A DNA stretch of 64,000 bases from Gentiana macrophylla. Lineage: Eukaryota; Streptophyta; Magnoliopsida; Gentianales; Gentianaceae. Each line of letters opens with the position of its first letter. Position 1 is the stretch's first letter. The stretch is from assembly GCA_026214975.1 (NCBI GenBank), contig CM047805.1, forward strand, positions 111,533,845-111,597,844. Direction: 5' to 3'. The notes under the pieces are model-generated. The model ran no database searches. It was not told where the DNA came from and saw only the letters and a list, made by a program, of their open reading frames with translations. This document shows, piece after piece, positions 44,355 through 57,085 of this stretch. A program made the position numbers and the translations under genes.

Positions 44355-46446
44355 TGTAATCCCTGCCTGATGGCGCGAGTTCTTTACTATCCGAAAAAAG
44401 CGTTTCGCTAACGTATAAAATAAAAATAAATTCATTTCATACGTGTAGTCTCTACTACGTCGTATCAAAAATAAAGAAACGAAGAAAAGACTGGGTATAA
44501 AATTTTCCAATGATCCAAGAATAGAAATGCAACGTCTAAAGATGGAAATGTAACTTTATTACATTCAAAGAAAAATACGAAATCCCAAAAGAATATACGA
44601 AAAATCTCGAAAGACCAAAAGTCTAATCCAAAGGTAATAAAAACAGTATAATAAATGAATAACAAATGAATAAACGTAAAGTCTTCAATGAGGCGTCTTC
44701 AAACGTCATCATCGAACTCATCCTCGAAACCATGATCAACCTGTTCGTCTTCTCACCCCGAAACACATAGAAAACATGCATTTGAGGTAAGTACAACGTA
44801 CTTAATAAGAAAGAGAAGCTATGACAACAATTGTAATTTATAAAGAAAAGATATTTATCCGTTTAGTTATCTTGGTGTGACGACTCAATTTAGGGTTCAT
44901 TCCATGTTCATCAACATGAATTGACTAGACGTTTCTACTTAACTTATCTTATCTATGTCACAACCGCACTCAAGGGCACTACGCCTGATGTATATCCACC
45001 AGGAGATATCGATTGCAACATATCAGTGGATCACACCAATATCCATGGAGGCTAGAATAGGTAGGCTCCGATAGTACGCACACCTCAGTGGAGTCACCCG
45101 AACTTGTGGTTTTTTTGGCCTACGGGTTCTTCCACCTTCAGAGGTAGCACACACATCGCGATATAGACTGGTGCCTATCCAAGAGAGACATGTTGTTTAA
45201 TCTTTTACTAGTCAAGTACGTGTTTTATTAGAATGATTAACTAGCCACCTATGTGTTTTCAATTAATCTCCCTCACATTTACTACTCTCTTCCTAGACCA
45301 CTAGACATTAACAAGGCCTAGCAATTACACAGACATTGATGAATACTAATTCATCAAAGCACAAGCCTATCATGCTCTTCCGACGAATCCGAACTTCAAC
45401 TCCTTTTAAGAGTACATTCGGTGTTTTAACTGAACGAATCAGAAGCTCAATTCAGGCTTGTTTACGTTTAATTAATGCTAACATATCATGATTAAGGGTT
45501 TAAAACAGTGAAAACACGAATATGTAGCCGAAAACCAAGCTGAAACGCTAAAACAGTAAAAACAAGGTAAAACAGGTCAAACGCCCGTTCGACATCCTAT
45601 GAACGCCCGTTCGACATCGAACGCCCGTCCACTAACCCCAAATGCCCGTCCGTCAAAAAAAGCTACATCCTGAATCAAAAGTCTAACCTCAAACGCCCGT
45701 CTGCCTTGTGCAGACGCCCGTTTGAGGTGCTATGAGCGCAAACGCCCGTTTGCCTGGGTTTTGCCCAAAACGCTAAAATCTTCAAAACGTGATTTCTAAA
45801 CTGTTTCTAACCTAATTCCCATCGATTTCAACACAGTAAAACGTAGATAAACATATCTAAACATCCCATACCATCTATGATCCTCTGATCAACGAAAAAC
45901 ACATATTTCTAGTATTAAAACGCATTAAAGCATGCTCTAAACCCTACAAAACGATAATTGAGATCATAGGAAGAGTCTCTTACCTAATTGCAGCCGAAAA
46001 CCAGATTCAAAAGCCTCTGAAAACTTGTTGCACTTCCCACCAACTGATATCCAAACGTTGTCATTCTCACAAGGATTCCAAATCTCTCGTCTGATCTTAA
46101 AATGATCAAGAAGCGCTTCAGATATTGTGACAACTCTCTTGCCCTTTCTTCTCCTCCAAATTTGCACAGGGAAGAGGTGTGGAAACTGATTTTCTGATTA
46201 ACTAGGTTATGGGAATTATCTCAGTTTATTTTCCATAAATACCAATTCCCAAATTTATCCCTTTTCCTTAATTACCCCCTTTTTTTACAAAAAAATAGAA
46301 AATCCCTTTAATTAAATACACATAATTTCGAAAATTACATATATATAATTAACACAATAATTAACTCCAATAAAAGAAAAGCAATAATAATATTTCATTT
46401 TTGCAAAATGACACGTCTGCCCTTTCCCGAAAATCGGAATATTACA
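44355..46446 (-). repeat. chromovirus 3' LTR
   Basis: 2092 bp. It has about 40 bp near 45150-45185 that the partner lacks. ACGCCCGT-type dyads cluster at 45578-45751. Confidence 0.93.
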
Positions 46447-46460
46447 TTCCTTCCCCCTTA
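46447..46460 (-). other. chromovirus polypurine tract
   Basis: TAAGGGGGAAGGAA on the minus strand, directly before the 3' LTR. Confidence 0.85.
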
Positions 46461-46481
46461 AAAGGAGTTTCGTCCTCGAAA

Positions 46482-49400
46482 CTAGAACATACCCGGTAGA
46501 TCAATAAACTCTTGGAATTCATTGATCATGTCATTTTCAACTTCCCATGTTGCCTCATCGGGTGAATGATTGCTCCACTGAACCAAAACGAATGGGATCA
46601 TCCGCCTCTTAATCATCTTTTCCTTCCGGTCCAAAATCTTGATCGGTCTCTCATCATAAGCAAGATTGTCTTGAAGAATCTCCGGATCAATCGTAGTTTC
46701 CACATCATTCTTTGTCAGACACTTCTTCAACATTGAGACGTGAAACACACTATGGACCCTTGACATCGATTCCGGTAACTTAAGCTTGTAAGCCAACGGT
46801 CCAATCCTTTCCAGAATTTCAAATGGTCCAACATACCTTGGACTTAACTTTCCCTTTTGTCCAAAGCGTTTCACTCCCTTCATCGGTGAGGCTTGTAGAT
46901 ACACTCTTTCACCGACTTCAAACTCAAGAGGTCTCCATCTAACATCTGCCCAACTTTTCTGTCTGTCTTGTGCTGTCTTCAGATTCTTCTTAACCAACCG
47001 AATCCTTTCCTTAGCTTGTTCAACCATTTCCGGCCCTATGATCTGTCTTTCCCCGACTTCATCCCAAAACAACGGCGTTCTACATCTTCTCCCATACAAA
47101 GCTTCAAACGGAGGCATGCCTACGCTTGCATGATAACTATTGTTGTAGGCAAACTCTGCTACAGGTAGGTAATCATCCCATGATCCGCCTACTTCCAAAA
47201 CACAAGCCCTTAGCATGTCATCGAGTGTTTGGATTGTCCTTTCTGACTGTCCATCTGTCTGAGGATGAAAGGCCGTGCTCAAATCCAACTTGGTTCCAAA
47301 AGCTGCTTGTAAACTCTTCCAAAACCGACTGACGAACCTCGGATCATGATCCGAAACTATCGAGATAGGAACTCCGTGTAACTTCACTATATTATCCAGA
47401 TATAGTGTTGTCATCTTCTTCAAAGACATATCAACCTTGTACGGCAAGAAATGGGCAGATTTGGTCAATCTATCCACAATTACCCAAATTGCATCATGTC
47501 CACCTCTTGTCCTTGGTAAACCGGTGATAAAATCCATCGTAATCTTATCCCATTTCCATTCGGGAATATCCAAGGGCTTAAGCATCCCCCCTGGTCTTCT
47601 ATGCTCTGCTTTTACTTTTTGACAAATATCACATTCTGCCACGAACTTAGCTATCTCTACCTTCATCGAGGGGCACCAAATCCTTTCCTTCAAGTCTCTG
47701 TACATTTTAGTAGCTCCTGGATGAACTGCAAAAGAAATCCTATGTGCCTCTTCCATAATTCTCTGTCTTAGATCGCCAACATTAGGCACACACAAACGAT
47801 CCTGGTACCAAAGGTTTCCATTCTTGTCCAAGACATAGCCCACTGTAGGTTTCTCTTTGGCAACTCGTTTCAAACCAACCAAAACTGAGTCTTCATCTTG
47901 CTTTTCCCGAATATCGTACATCAACTCGGACCTTGCTAACAACGGCGTCACAATCTGTCGGTCCTCAAGCTGATCAAAGCTACTGATTTCTAGGCCATCT
48001 AACCTTTCTGCAACAACTTCAACACTTGAAACTGCAAACACTGGTTTCCTGCTCAAAGCATCAACCACTACATTGGCTTTGCCCGGATAGTACTGAATAT
48101 CCAAATCATAGTCCTTCACGAACTCTAACCATCACCTTTGTCTCATATTCAGGTTCTCCTGAGTAAAGAAATACTTTAAACTTTTGTGGTCGGTGAAGAT
48201 CCTTGCCTTAACTCCATACAAGTAGTGCCTCCAAGTCTTTAATGCAAACACTACTGCTACCAATTCTAAGTCATATGTCGGGTAGTTCTTCTCATGCACC
48301 TTCAATTGTCTAGATGCATAAGCAATCACTTTCCCTCCTTGCATCAACACACAACCTAAACCCTGTCCCGAAGCATCCGTGTAGACGTCGTAGTTATCAA
48401 AGATCTCCGGAACTGCTAACACTGGGGCCGTAGTCAACTTATCCTTCAATGTATGAAAAGCTGTGTCACACTCGCTAGTCCATTCGAACTTCACATTCTT
48501 CTGTGTAAGCTTAGTGAGTGGGGTAGCTATCTTCGAAAAATATTGCACGAACTTCCTATAGTAGCCAGCCAAACCAAGAAAGCTCCTTACTCTGAAACTG
48601 TGGTAGGTCTAGGCCAATTCTCAACTGCCTCAATCTTTGCTGGATCAACTTGTATGCCATCTCCAGAAATGACATGACCCAAGAAACTGATTTGCTTCAA
48701 CCAAAAGTCACACTTAGGGAACTTAGCAAACAACTGGTTCTTCTTCAAAGTTTCTAACACTATCCTTAAGTGTTCCTCTTGTTCTTTCTCATCCTTAGAA
48801 TATACTAGGATGTCGTCTATGAACACTATCACAAACTAATCCAAGTATGGCATGAAAACTCGCTGCATCAAATCCATAAATGCAGATGGAGCATTAGTGA
48901 GTACAAAAGGCATAACTAAGAGCTCATAATGTCCATACCTCGTACTAAAAGCCGTCTTCGGTATATCTGCTACATTGTTCAACTGATGATAACTAGACCT
49001 AAGATCAATCTTAGAGAACACTTTCTTGCCTTGCAACTAATTAAACAGATCATCTATCCTCGGTAAGGGGTACTTGTTCTTGATGGTAAGATTATTCAGC
49101 GCTCTATAGTCGATACACATCCTCATGCTACCATCTTTCTTCTTCACGAACAAAATAGGGGCTCCCCAAGGTGAAGTGCTGGGCTGAATTATATTCCTCT
49201 CGAGCATATCCTTAAGTTGTGCATTTAATTCCTTTAGCTCGGCCGGTGCCATTCTATAGGGTGCCATAGCAACTGGTGCCGCTCCTGGTATCAACTTGAT
49301 TTCAATCTCTATCTCCCTATCCGCATGTTTCCCGGTAACTCTTCTGGAAACACATCAGGATACTCTCTCATTACAGGAGTTTCTTCTATTTTAGGCTTCA

Positions 49401-49848
49401 CTTGTTCCACTTCCACTGCGTACAACAAGTAGCCTTCACAACCTTTCCGACAAGCTCTTATAGCCTTAACCGTTGAAATTATCGGATGTCGCTTCTTACT
49501 CGGCTTGTACACATTCCCTTGATACGTCTTGTCTGATTTCCCGGATATTTTAAAAGTCACTTTCTTCTCTCGGCAATCTAGGTGAACAAAATTCTCGGAT
49601 AGCCAGTCTATTCCAAGGATTACATCAAAATCCGAAAAGTCTAAAACTGTGAAGTCACTCTTGCATCGATAAGATCCAACTCGAACTTCCACTTGAGGTA
49701 TCATCCTAGTTACCTTAGTTACCTTCCCTAAAGGTGTAGTTATCTCCAGGGTGTTTCTTAAAGGTTCCAAAGGTAAACTCAACTTCTTAGCTACCTTGGT
49801 CGACACAAAAGTGTTAGACGCTCCCGTATCAAACAAGGCTCTGACCAC
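46482..49848 (-). pseudogene. chromovirus pol: protease, RT, RNase H, integrase, chromodomain
   Basis: Protease: ALFDTGASNTFVS (about 49840), then [45 protein letters not shown] and the catalytic FIDDILVYS (about 48820). RNase [25 protein letters not shown]. Integrase: ECDICQKVK, MDFITGLPRT (Asp), IVSDHDPRF (Asp; usually S-D-R-D), TDGQSERT (Glu). The C-terminal chromodomain reads FVLVQWSNHSPDEATWE and would guide insertion by binding modified histone tails. It ends LPGMF. Stops at about 49037 and 48836 and shifts near 49300, 48587 and 48125 break it; the integrase-chromodomain part (545 codons) is intact. Confidence 0.93.
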
Positions 49849-50015
49849 TAGGTTATCTTACATTATCGTACCTAAGATGCATATTCATTCATTTAAATAC
49901 AATTACATCATGAATAAACGTGCTATAAAAATATCTTAACAAATTAAATAAATGACAAGGTACCTGTGATAACATCATCCTCTGGTTCCGCATCCCTAGC
50001 ATCAGCTGCAAAAAC

Positions 50016-51489
50016 TCAAACCGGTCGGCTGGGGCCGCTTCTCCGGTTTCCTCGGCTCATACTCCCTTTATTCCCCTTATTGGGACATTCCCTAAAAAAG
50101 TGCCCCGTTTCTCCGCAAAGGTAGCAACCGCCTGAACTAGCTCTACACTCTCCTGAATGATTCCTATTGCACTTGGAACACAAAGGTGCACTGTTTGGGG
50201 CCTTAGCTGCCGGGGGAGCTGTTGTCTTCTTAGTATTTTGTTGCGGTGCTCCTCGATAATTACCCTGACTAGTCCCAAAGTTTCTCTTGTTACCAATCAC
50301 TACTGTGGCCTTCTTCCTGAAGGTCTCAACCTCCAATGCCTTATTCAGAAGTTCAGCCATACTCTTGGCTGTGAATCCCAACATACCAGATTGGATTTCA
50401 TAAGCCAACCCTTCTTTGTAAAGGGCCATCTTCCTTTCTTCCACTTTCATCAGCTCAGGGTAAAACCTTCCCAACTCATTGAAATTGTTGGTGTACTGGG
50501 ATACCGTCATGTAATTACCCTGCTTGAGTTTCAAAAACTGACTTGCCTTATCTGCTTGTACTGTTGCCGGGAAGTACTCGTTGAAAAACATATATTTAAA
50601 AGCTTCACAGTCTGTGATCTTACCATTACTACTTTGAATGGCATGTATCCATGCTTCTGCCGCCCCCAAAAGGAAACTAACTACCAGTTGTGCCATCTCA
50701 ATCTCAGGCACATGTATATTTCTACAAGCCTTCTCAAAACCTCTCAGCCATTCTTCAGCCTTTAAGTGCTCCACATTCTCATGAAAGTTCTCAACCCGAT
50801 TCCTTCTCAATCTTGTATACCAGTCCACATGTGGTGCTTGCTCAAAAGCCGGTCTGACTGGTGGGTAAACCGGAGGGTAGCCAAACGGTAGTTGCTGCTG
50901 GTAGAACTGTTGTTGTTGAGGGTAAGGCGGGATCACCTGAGGTTCAGGCTGAAAGGGGTAGTGTCCCTGATGGGAATTCTGGTGGTGCTGTGGGGTTGGC
51001 TGAGGTTGTTGGAAACCAAAGGGTGGGTAACCAAAACCTTGCTGATGGTCAAAACGCGGTGAGAGTGGTACAGTAGGTCGGGGGGGTATGACCTATAGGA
51101 GGTGGGTAGAAAGTCTGCTGTTGTTGGTGAAACACTAGTGGTGAGGGGTGGCTCGCTGGTGGAGGATAAACACTGACTGGTGGTGGGTAGAAGGTCTGTT
51201 GGTGTGGAGGGTAGCTTACCGGCGGTGGTACAAAACCTGCTGGAACCTCACTTACCAAAAAAATCTGAACCGAACTCCCCACGTGCCATCGTGAAGGTTG
51301 CTCCTGATGAGGTCGCGGCGACAAGCTCTATTGTGATCTTGGTGTAGGTGTCGCTGTATGAGGTGGTGGTGTCAAACTCCGATGGGGTGGAGGATTCTGC
51401 CTCACAACACCACCACCTACGACCGATGTTGGACTTTCTCGACGGACTCCCGAAGTCTCTGCACCCGCTCCAGTTCTCGTGAACACCAT
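50016..51489 (-). pseudogene. chromovirus gag with proline-rich N-terminus
   Basis: It starts MVFTRTGAGAETSG at 51489. The N-terminal 180 residues are Pro/Gln/Tyr-rich with repeated (T)FYPPP (three or more times) and YPPP units. The gag core follows: AEEWLRGFEKACR, AWIHAIQSSNGKITDCEAFK, FNEYFPATVQADKASQFLKL. Two zinc knuckles follow near the C-terminus: CSKCNRNHSGEC and CYLCGETGHFFREC. A stop near 51330 and a shift near 51000 disable it. It would package RNA into cytoplasmic particles. The ATG at 51489 lies about 100 bp inside the 5' LTR, the expected place. Confidence 0.88.
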
Positions 51490-51567
51490 CCTGATGATCA
51501 AAGAAAACCAGAACGTTACTAAAAGATCTAGAGAAACTTATCTTAAAAGAAAGGAATCCTAAAAGAT

Positions 51568-51586
51568 GCTTCTCTCTGATACCAAC
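51568..51586 (-). other. chromovirus primer-binding site
   Basis: On the minus strand TTGGTATCAGAGAGAAG follows the 5' LTR. TGGTATCAGAG matches initiator tRNA-Met. Confidence 0.88.
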
Positions 51587-53599
51587 TGTAATGCCCTGTT
51601 CCCGGACACTGAGTCCTTATCCGGAAAAGGCACGTTCGGCACGTATAAAATAAAAATAAAAATAAGCAAACGGAAGCAAAAGACTCGGGGTTAAAATTTT
51701 CCAATGATCAAGAATAGAAATGTAACGTCTAAAGATGGAAATGTAATTTTATTACATTCAATGAAAAATATGAAATCCCAAAAGAATATACGACAAATCT
51801 CGAAAGACCAAAAGTCTAATCCAAAGGTATTAAAAATAGTCTAATAAATGAATAACAAAAGAATAAACGTAAAGTCTTCAATGAGGCGTCTTCAAACGTC
51901 ATCATCGAACTCATCCTCGAAACCATGATCAACCTGTTTGTCTTCTCACCCCCCCAAACACATAGAAAACATGCATTTGAGGTAAGTACAACGTACTTAA
52001 TAAGAAAGAGAAGCTATGACAACAATTGTAATTTATAAAGAAAATATATTTATTTGTTTAGTTATCTTGGTGTGACGACTCAATCTAGGGTTCATTCCAT
52101 GTCCATCAACATTAATTGACTAGACGTTTTTACAAAACTTATCTATGTCACAACCACACTCAAGGGCACTACGCCTGATGTATATCCACCAGGAGATATC
52201 GATTGCAACATATCAGTGGATCACACCAATATCCACGGAGGCTAGAATAGGTAGGCTCCGATAGTACGCACACCTCAGTGGAGTCACCCGAACATGTGGT
52301 TTTTTTTATCTACGGGTTCTTCCACCTTCAGAGGTAGAACATGTTGTTTAATCTTCTACTAGTCAAGTACGTGCTTTATTAGAATGATTAACTAGCCACC
52401 TATGTATTTTCAATTAATCTCCCTCATATTTACTACTCTCTTCCTAGACCACTAGACATTAAAAAGGCCTAGCAATTACACAGACATTGATGAATACTAA
52501 TTCATCAAAGCACAAGCCTATCATGCTCTTCCGACGGATCCGAACTTCAACTCCCTTTAAGAGTACATTCGGTGTTTTAACTGAACGAATCAGAAGCTCA
52601 ATTCAGGCTTGTTTACGTTTAATTAATGTTAACATATCATGATTAAGGGTTTAAAACAGTGAAAACACGATTATGAAGCCGAAATCCAAGCTGAAACGCT
52701 AAAACAGTAAAAACAAGGTAAAACAGGTCAAACGCCCGTTTGACATCCTATGAACACCCGTTCGACATCGAACGCCGGTCCACTAACCCCAAACGCCCGT
52801 CCGTAAAAAAAAGCTACTTCCTGAATAAAAAATCTAACCTCAAACGCCCGTCTGCCTTGTCCAGACACCCGTTTGAGCTGCTATGAGCGCAAACGCCCTT
52901 TTGCCTGGGTTTTCCCCAAAACGCTAAAATCTTCAAAACGCGATTTTTAAACCGTTTCTAACCTAATTCCCATCGATTTCAACACAGTAAAACGTAGATA
53001 AACATATCTAAACATCCCATACCATCTATAATCCTTTGATCAATGAAAAACACATCTTTCTAGTATTAAAACGCATTAAAGTATGCTCTAAACCCTACAA
53101 AACGATAATTGAGATCATAGGAAGAGTCTCTTACCTAATTGCAGCCAAAAACCAGATTCAAAAGCCTCTGAAAACCTGCTGCACTTCCCACCAACTGATA
53201 TCCAAACGTTGCCCTTCTCACAACGATTCCAAATCTCTCGTCTGATCTGAAAACGATCAAGAAACGCTTCAGATATTGTGATAACTCTCTTGCCTTTTCA
53301 TCTCCTCCAAATTTGCTCAGAGAAGAGGTGTGGAAACTGATTTTCCGATTAACTAGGTTATGGGAATTATCTTAGTTTATTTTCCTTAAATACCAATTCC
53401 CAAATTAATCCCTTTTCCTTAATTACCCCCTTTTTTAATACAAAAAAAACAGAAAATCCCTTTAATTAAATACACATAATTTCGAAAATTCCATATTTAT
53501 AATTAACACAATACTTAACTCCAATAAAAGAAAAGCAATAATAATATTTCGTTTTCGCAAAATGACACGTCTGCCTTTCCCGAAAATCGGAATATTACA
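51587..53599 (-). repeat. chromovirus 5' LTR
   Basis: 2013 bp, partner of 44355-46446. Dyads of the ACGCCCGT type lie at about 52728-52905. Confidence 0.93.
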
Positions 53600-53604
53600 T
53601 AATG

Positions 53605-54116
53605 TCATAAATAATTTATTGGTTTTATAAATAAATTTAGGTTATGGGACAAATGTAAAAAACTAAATAGTTTTCCGTTTTGGGACGAAGGTAGTAACAA
53701 AGATAAAAAAAAAACGGAAAATTAAATGAAATTAGTTTCCAAAAAGAGATTTTATGCTAGTTATCGATTAAAGAAATGAATGATATATTTAGCCGAACAG
53801 AGATTTTATGATATTCCACGATCATCATGTTAGCACCTTCATCAGTATTTATAATAGGTTGTTTTTTTTATTATAACAAAAATCATTGAATTTGAATAAT
53901 ACTTGTTGCGTGCCATCATAAAATTTGTACAACCAAAAGTGGGATGTGTTCGCATTCGAATCATTAATTACCACGTCCGACTAATATTATAAACTATATT
54001 CAATTAGAAAATAAGACAATTTACAAAGATATATATTTTTTGAAAAGTAATTTTACAAAGATATTTAAGTAGTATAACATCGTAATATGTTTATAGCGTT
54101 CCTAATTTTTTTTTAT
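53605..54116. other. AT-rich intergenic DNA
   Basis: Nothing recognised. Confidence 0.6.
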
Positions 54117-55569
54117 TGATGACGCTTAAAATAGTCTATCCTACAACATCAATATTCTGTCCATTACGAGCTAAAAATAGTTGTTTCGACCTATAAATAT
54201 GAACCATTTGAGTTGAATATCATATGTCGGGTACGTGAGTCAAGTAATCTGCACTTAACCTTTATATTTCCTATTTCAATATTATTTCGTGCATAATTTG
54301 ATTATTTCAGGATACAAAATAATGGGCTGAGCATTGTGGATGATCTGGAGTGGACTGAACGAAAGGATTGAGTCTAGGGTATTCCAGAACCTTCCAAGCT
54401 AAGTCGGCAGAGAGAAAATGACAAAAATACCCTCGGTAAATCGGTAATTAGCACCGACTTACTGAGAGTCTAGAATCTTCCGAAACACGTTTTCTTGGAC
54501 TAGGGGTAGATCTATGTGTTTCTAAGTCGGTTTATGTAACTATAAATAAGAGGCATCGCCTCAGAATTCAGTGTGTCCACTTTTGAGTTCATTGTACCTC
54601 AAAACTTACAATTATTATGCAATAGAAGTTCTTTGTTCTTTATTTTATGAGTTATGGTCGGAGAGACGACGAAGTCGCCGCCTAGGAGGAGATCCGAGGG
54701 AGATCTACACTCGTCTTCGAGGGTATTATTTTCTGTCTTTTCCAAGATGTAGATCTGTCGTTGTTAAATTCGACTAAAATGTGCTAATTGTTTGTTTAGT
54801 TTAATTATGTAGTAGTTAGTTTATTTTACCCCATGTATGTATAAATCTAATTCGTTGGTGAAGAAATCATGTAGTAGTGTTTGTGTTCTTCAGATCTGCG
54901 ATGGTCTATATCTCTAGATCTGAATACCTAGTAAATTACTAGTTCATGATAATCGGCGCCAGCTACGTTGATCGACAAATTTAATTTACATGTTAGTAGC
55001 CTGATCAAATATTTGCATGTCTTCGTAAATTAGCATGAAGTACTGTTAGTGAAGTGTTAATTTGGACACAGTCTTGATGGACCCTAGGAACGTGCTAGTC
55101 AATGTCGATAGCTGCCTAGGCGGGTTAGAAGTATGGGTTACGCTGAATACCGGCAACTCTAGAACTTATTGCGTATGGGCTATTACGGACCAATTAAGGA
55201 GGGTAGCTTGCGTACAGATTGTCTGCTACCATTGTCGGAGTAGATAGGGTTAGGAGTTGCACCTGTAGTTGACAATGGATTATACCAACTGGGAGGACTA
55301 TTGCATGTTTGGGGGGAATAACTAATCACTCATAATTAGACTAATACTTTAGAAAATCTAGTTTACTCCGTGTGAACTAGCGTAGTATTGTTAGTTTGGG
55401 GCACCAATTTTACTACTGTCTATATTTTAGTTGGTCGTAGACCATATTTGTGACAAGCTCAATCTTGAGAATTTGCGTTCTTACGAGTATGTGGGATCGA
55501 CCTTGACTCGACAGTACTCTAGTACGATAGACCTAGTCCTATTGCTAGTAAGTGCTTTGCACGCGATCA
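54117..55569 (+). mobile_element. probable solo LTR, 1453 bp
   Basis: The stretch runs TGATGACGC to GCGATCA and is flanked by TTTAT on both sides (54112-54116 and 55570-55574). Inside are a TATA box (ACTATAAATAAG, about 54539) preceded by three boxes of the ACCGACTTA type (54400, 54453, 54522), and a GTGGGATCGACC block near the end that recalls Ogre/Athila LTR ends. No PBS or coding sequence follows. The duplication is short and AT-rich, so the ends are provisional. Confidence 0.5.
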
Positions 55570-55743
55570 TTTATAGGGAAAAATAAATAACTTTTTTCTC
55601 AAATTTGTAAGTTAAACGATAGGGAATGTCTTTTCACACAACCATTTGTCTTATTGCCCAACAATTAGTTTCCAATTTTGCCTTTAATTTTTTTTCACAC
55701 GCGCCTACATTCTGACCGGAGTTCGGTTAGAATGTGAAACATT
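55570..55743. other. short intergenic stretch
   Basis: It contains TTCTGACCGGAGTTCGGTTAG, related to the motifs of the following tandem repeat. Confidence 0.4.
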
Positions 55744-56040
55744 ATACCTACCCAAATGTGGTCAGAAAAATTTAGTTTATTTTGAGTCGAATGTGGTCAA
55801 GAAAATATTACATGTTTGGCCTATAAAATGGTCCGATGCGTTTTCAAAATTTTTATAGTGACGTTGTTATATTCTAACTTGAAATAGGGTTATACCTACT
55901 CAAATGTGGTCAGAATAATTTAGCTTATTCTGACCCGAACGTGGTCAGGAAATCATTACATGTTTGGCCTCTAAAATGGTCCGATACATTTTCGAAATTT
56001 TCATAGCGTCGTGGTCATATTCTGACTTGAAATATGAGCG
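55744..56040. repeat. 147-bp tandem repeat, two copies plus a degenerate third
   Basis: TATACCTAC(C/T)CAAATGTGGTCAG starts units at 55744 and 55891. Each unit holds several GTGGTCAGAA / TTCTGACC motifs in both orientations. A decayed third unit runs to about 56190. Inverted short motifs like these are common near the ends of DNA transposons; no ends were found. Confidence 0.75.
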
Positions 56041-57085
56041 GAAAACATTGTTTTTCAGCCTGCTAAATGGTCCGTATTGCTTCTCAAGCATACATAATAA
56101 TGTCTCTTTATTCAGACCAAAAATTGGTCTGGAAAACATAATGTTCCAGGTTTGTAACACGGTCTGAATAATATACAATTCCTGACTCATTTAGGGACAT
56201 AATGATATGTGTGTTAAACGTCAAAACGAAGCCCATTCCCACCCTTGAAATGTGTAAAACATGTTTTATGTGAAAAGGCAGTCCCAAAAGATATCTTAGT
56301 TTTCTTTTTCATTTTCGTATACTCTCATACCATCAACATTTTTTTTTAAAATTCATATCTTTCGATTAAGATCTCAAATATTAATCTTTTTATCCCTTTG
56401 GTTTTGAGATCTCATTCGATATCATTGCATTATTATTCATATAATCCATTGTCGAAATTCATAGTGATTTTTGACAATAAATTTAGAACAACAAAGAATT
56501 TCGACGGTGAATGTTCAAAATTATGTCGGAATATGATCATTGTGGTTTTATAATAAATAGCACGAAAAAAATAAATAATCTAGGGAAAGAATTATCATTT
56601 TTTGAGTTATTGAGAGATATAAATGTTTAAAAATAGAGAATGAGAGAGAAACGATTGCTTTTGGAGGCATAATGTGCCTAGGGAACCCACTTATTCATAT
56701 TTGTGGATGACAAGTATCCCGAGAGGTATTGTGATTCTTCGGAAAGTGAGATAGCCAAGGAAAATGTGCTGTTGAAATTGAAAAAGGAAATGAAGCGGTG
56801 GAGGAAGCGAGCTTCCGAAAAAGAATTAGAAAGAAGCTAAAGAGAAGAAGCTGGAGCCGGTGAAGCCGAGTGTTGGAGCTATTCCTGGTGGGGTCAAGGA
56901 TTGACGAACAAAGGGAGGGCGTTCGTTGAATCCATGGTGAGAGAGTGCGTGTCGCGGCTATTCGAGTTCAAGTGTGGAGGGTCAAACCTCTGGAATGAAT
57001 GGTTCAAGAGAGGTAAAGTCTAGCTAGGGACTATTAATCTATAACAATGTTTTTAAACATTCTTAATCTTGTATTGTCGGTTTTA
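56041..57085. other. intergenic DNA with a faint coding-like remnant
   Basis: From about 56740 to 57025 the base composition is less AT-rich. Short frames read ENVLLKLKKEMKRWRKRASE and KGRAFVESMVRECVSRL, broken by stops and shifts. No family recognised. The rest is AT-rich with nothing visible. Confidence 0.3.

Larger units (their letters stand above)
44355..53599 (-). mobile_element. Ty3/gypsy chromovirus (Tekay/Del type), 9.2 kb
   Basis: LTRs lie at 44355-46446 and 51587-53599 (TGTAAT...ATTACA), flanked by exact TAATG duplications at 44350-44354 and 53600-53604. The minus-strand order is gag, protease, RT, RNase H, integrase and a C-terminal chromodomain, which defines chromoviruses. The PBS is initiator-Met and the PPT is TAAGGGGGAAGGAA. 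All frames are disrupted and the LTRs differ in length (2092 and 2013 bp), so it is older than the Athila insertion. Confidence 0.93.

Noticed and set aside
45578..45751. Spaced ACGCCCGT repeats as a CRISPR array
   Set aside because: Repeats are only about 12 bp, degenerate and irregularly spaced, in a plant retrotransposon LTR.
50157..50765. 202-codon plus-strand frame opposite the chromovirus gag
   Set aside because: It is the antisense shadow of gag.
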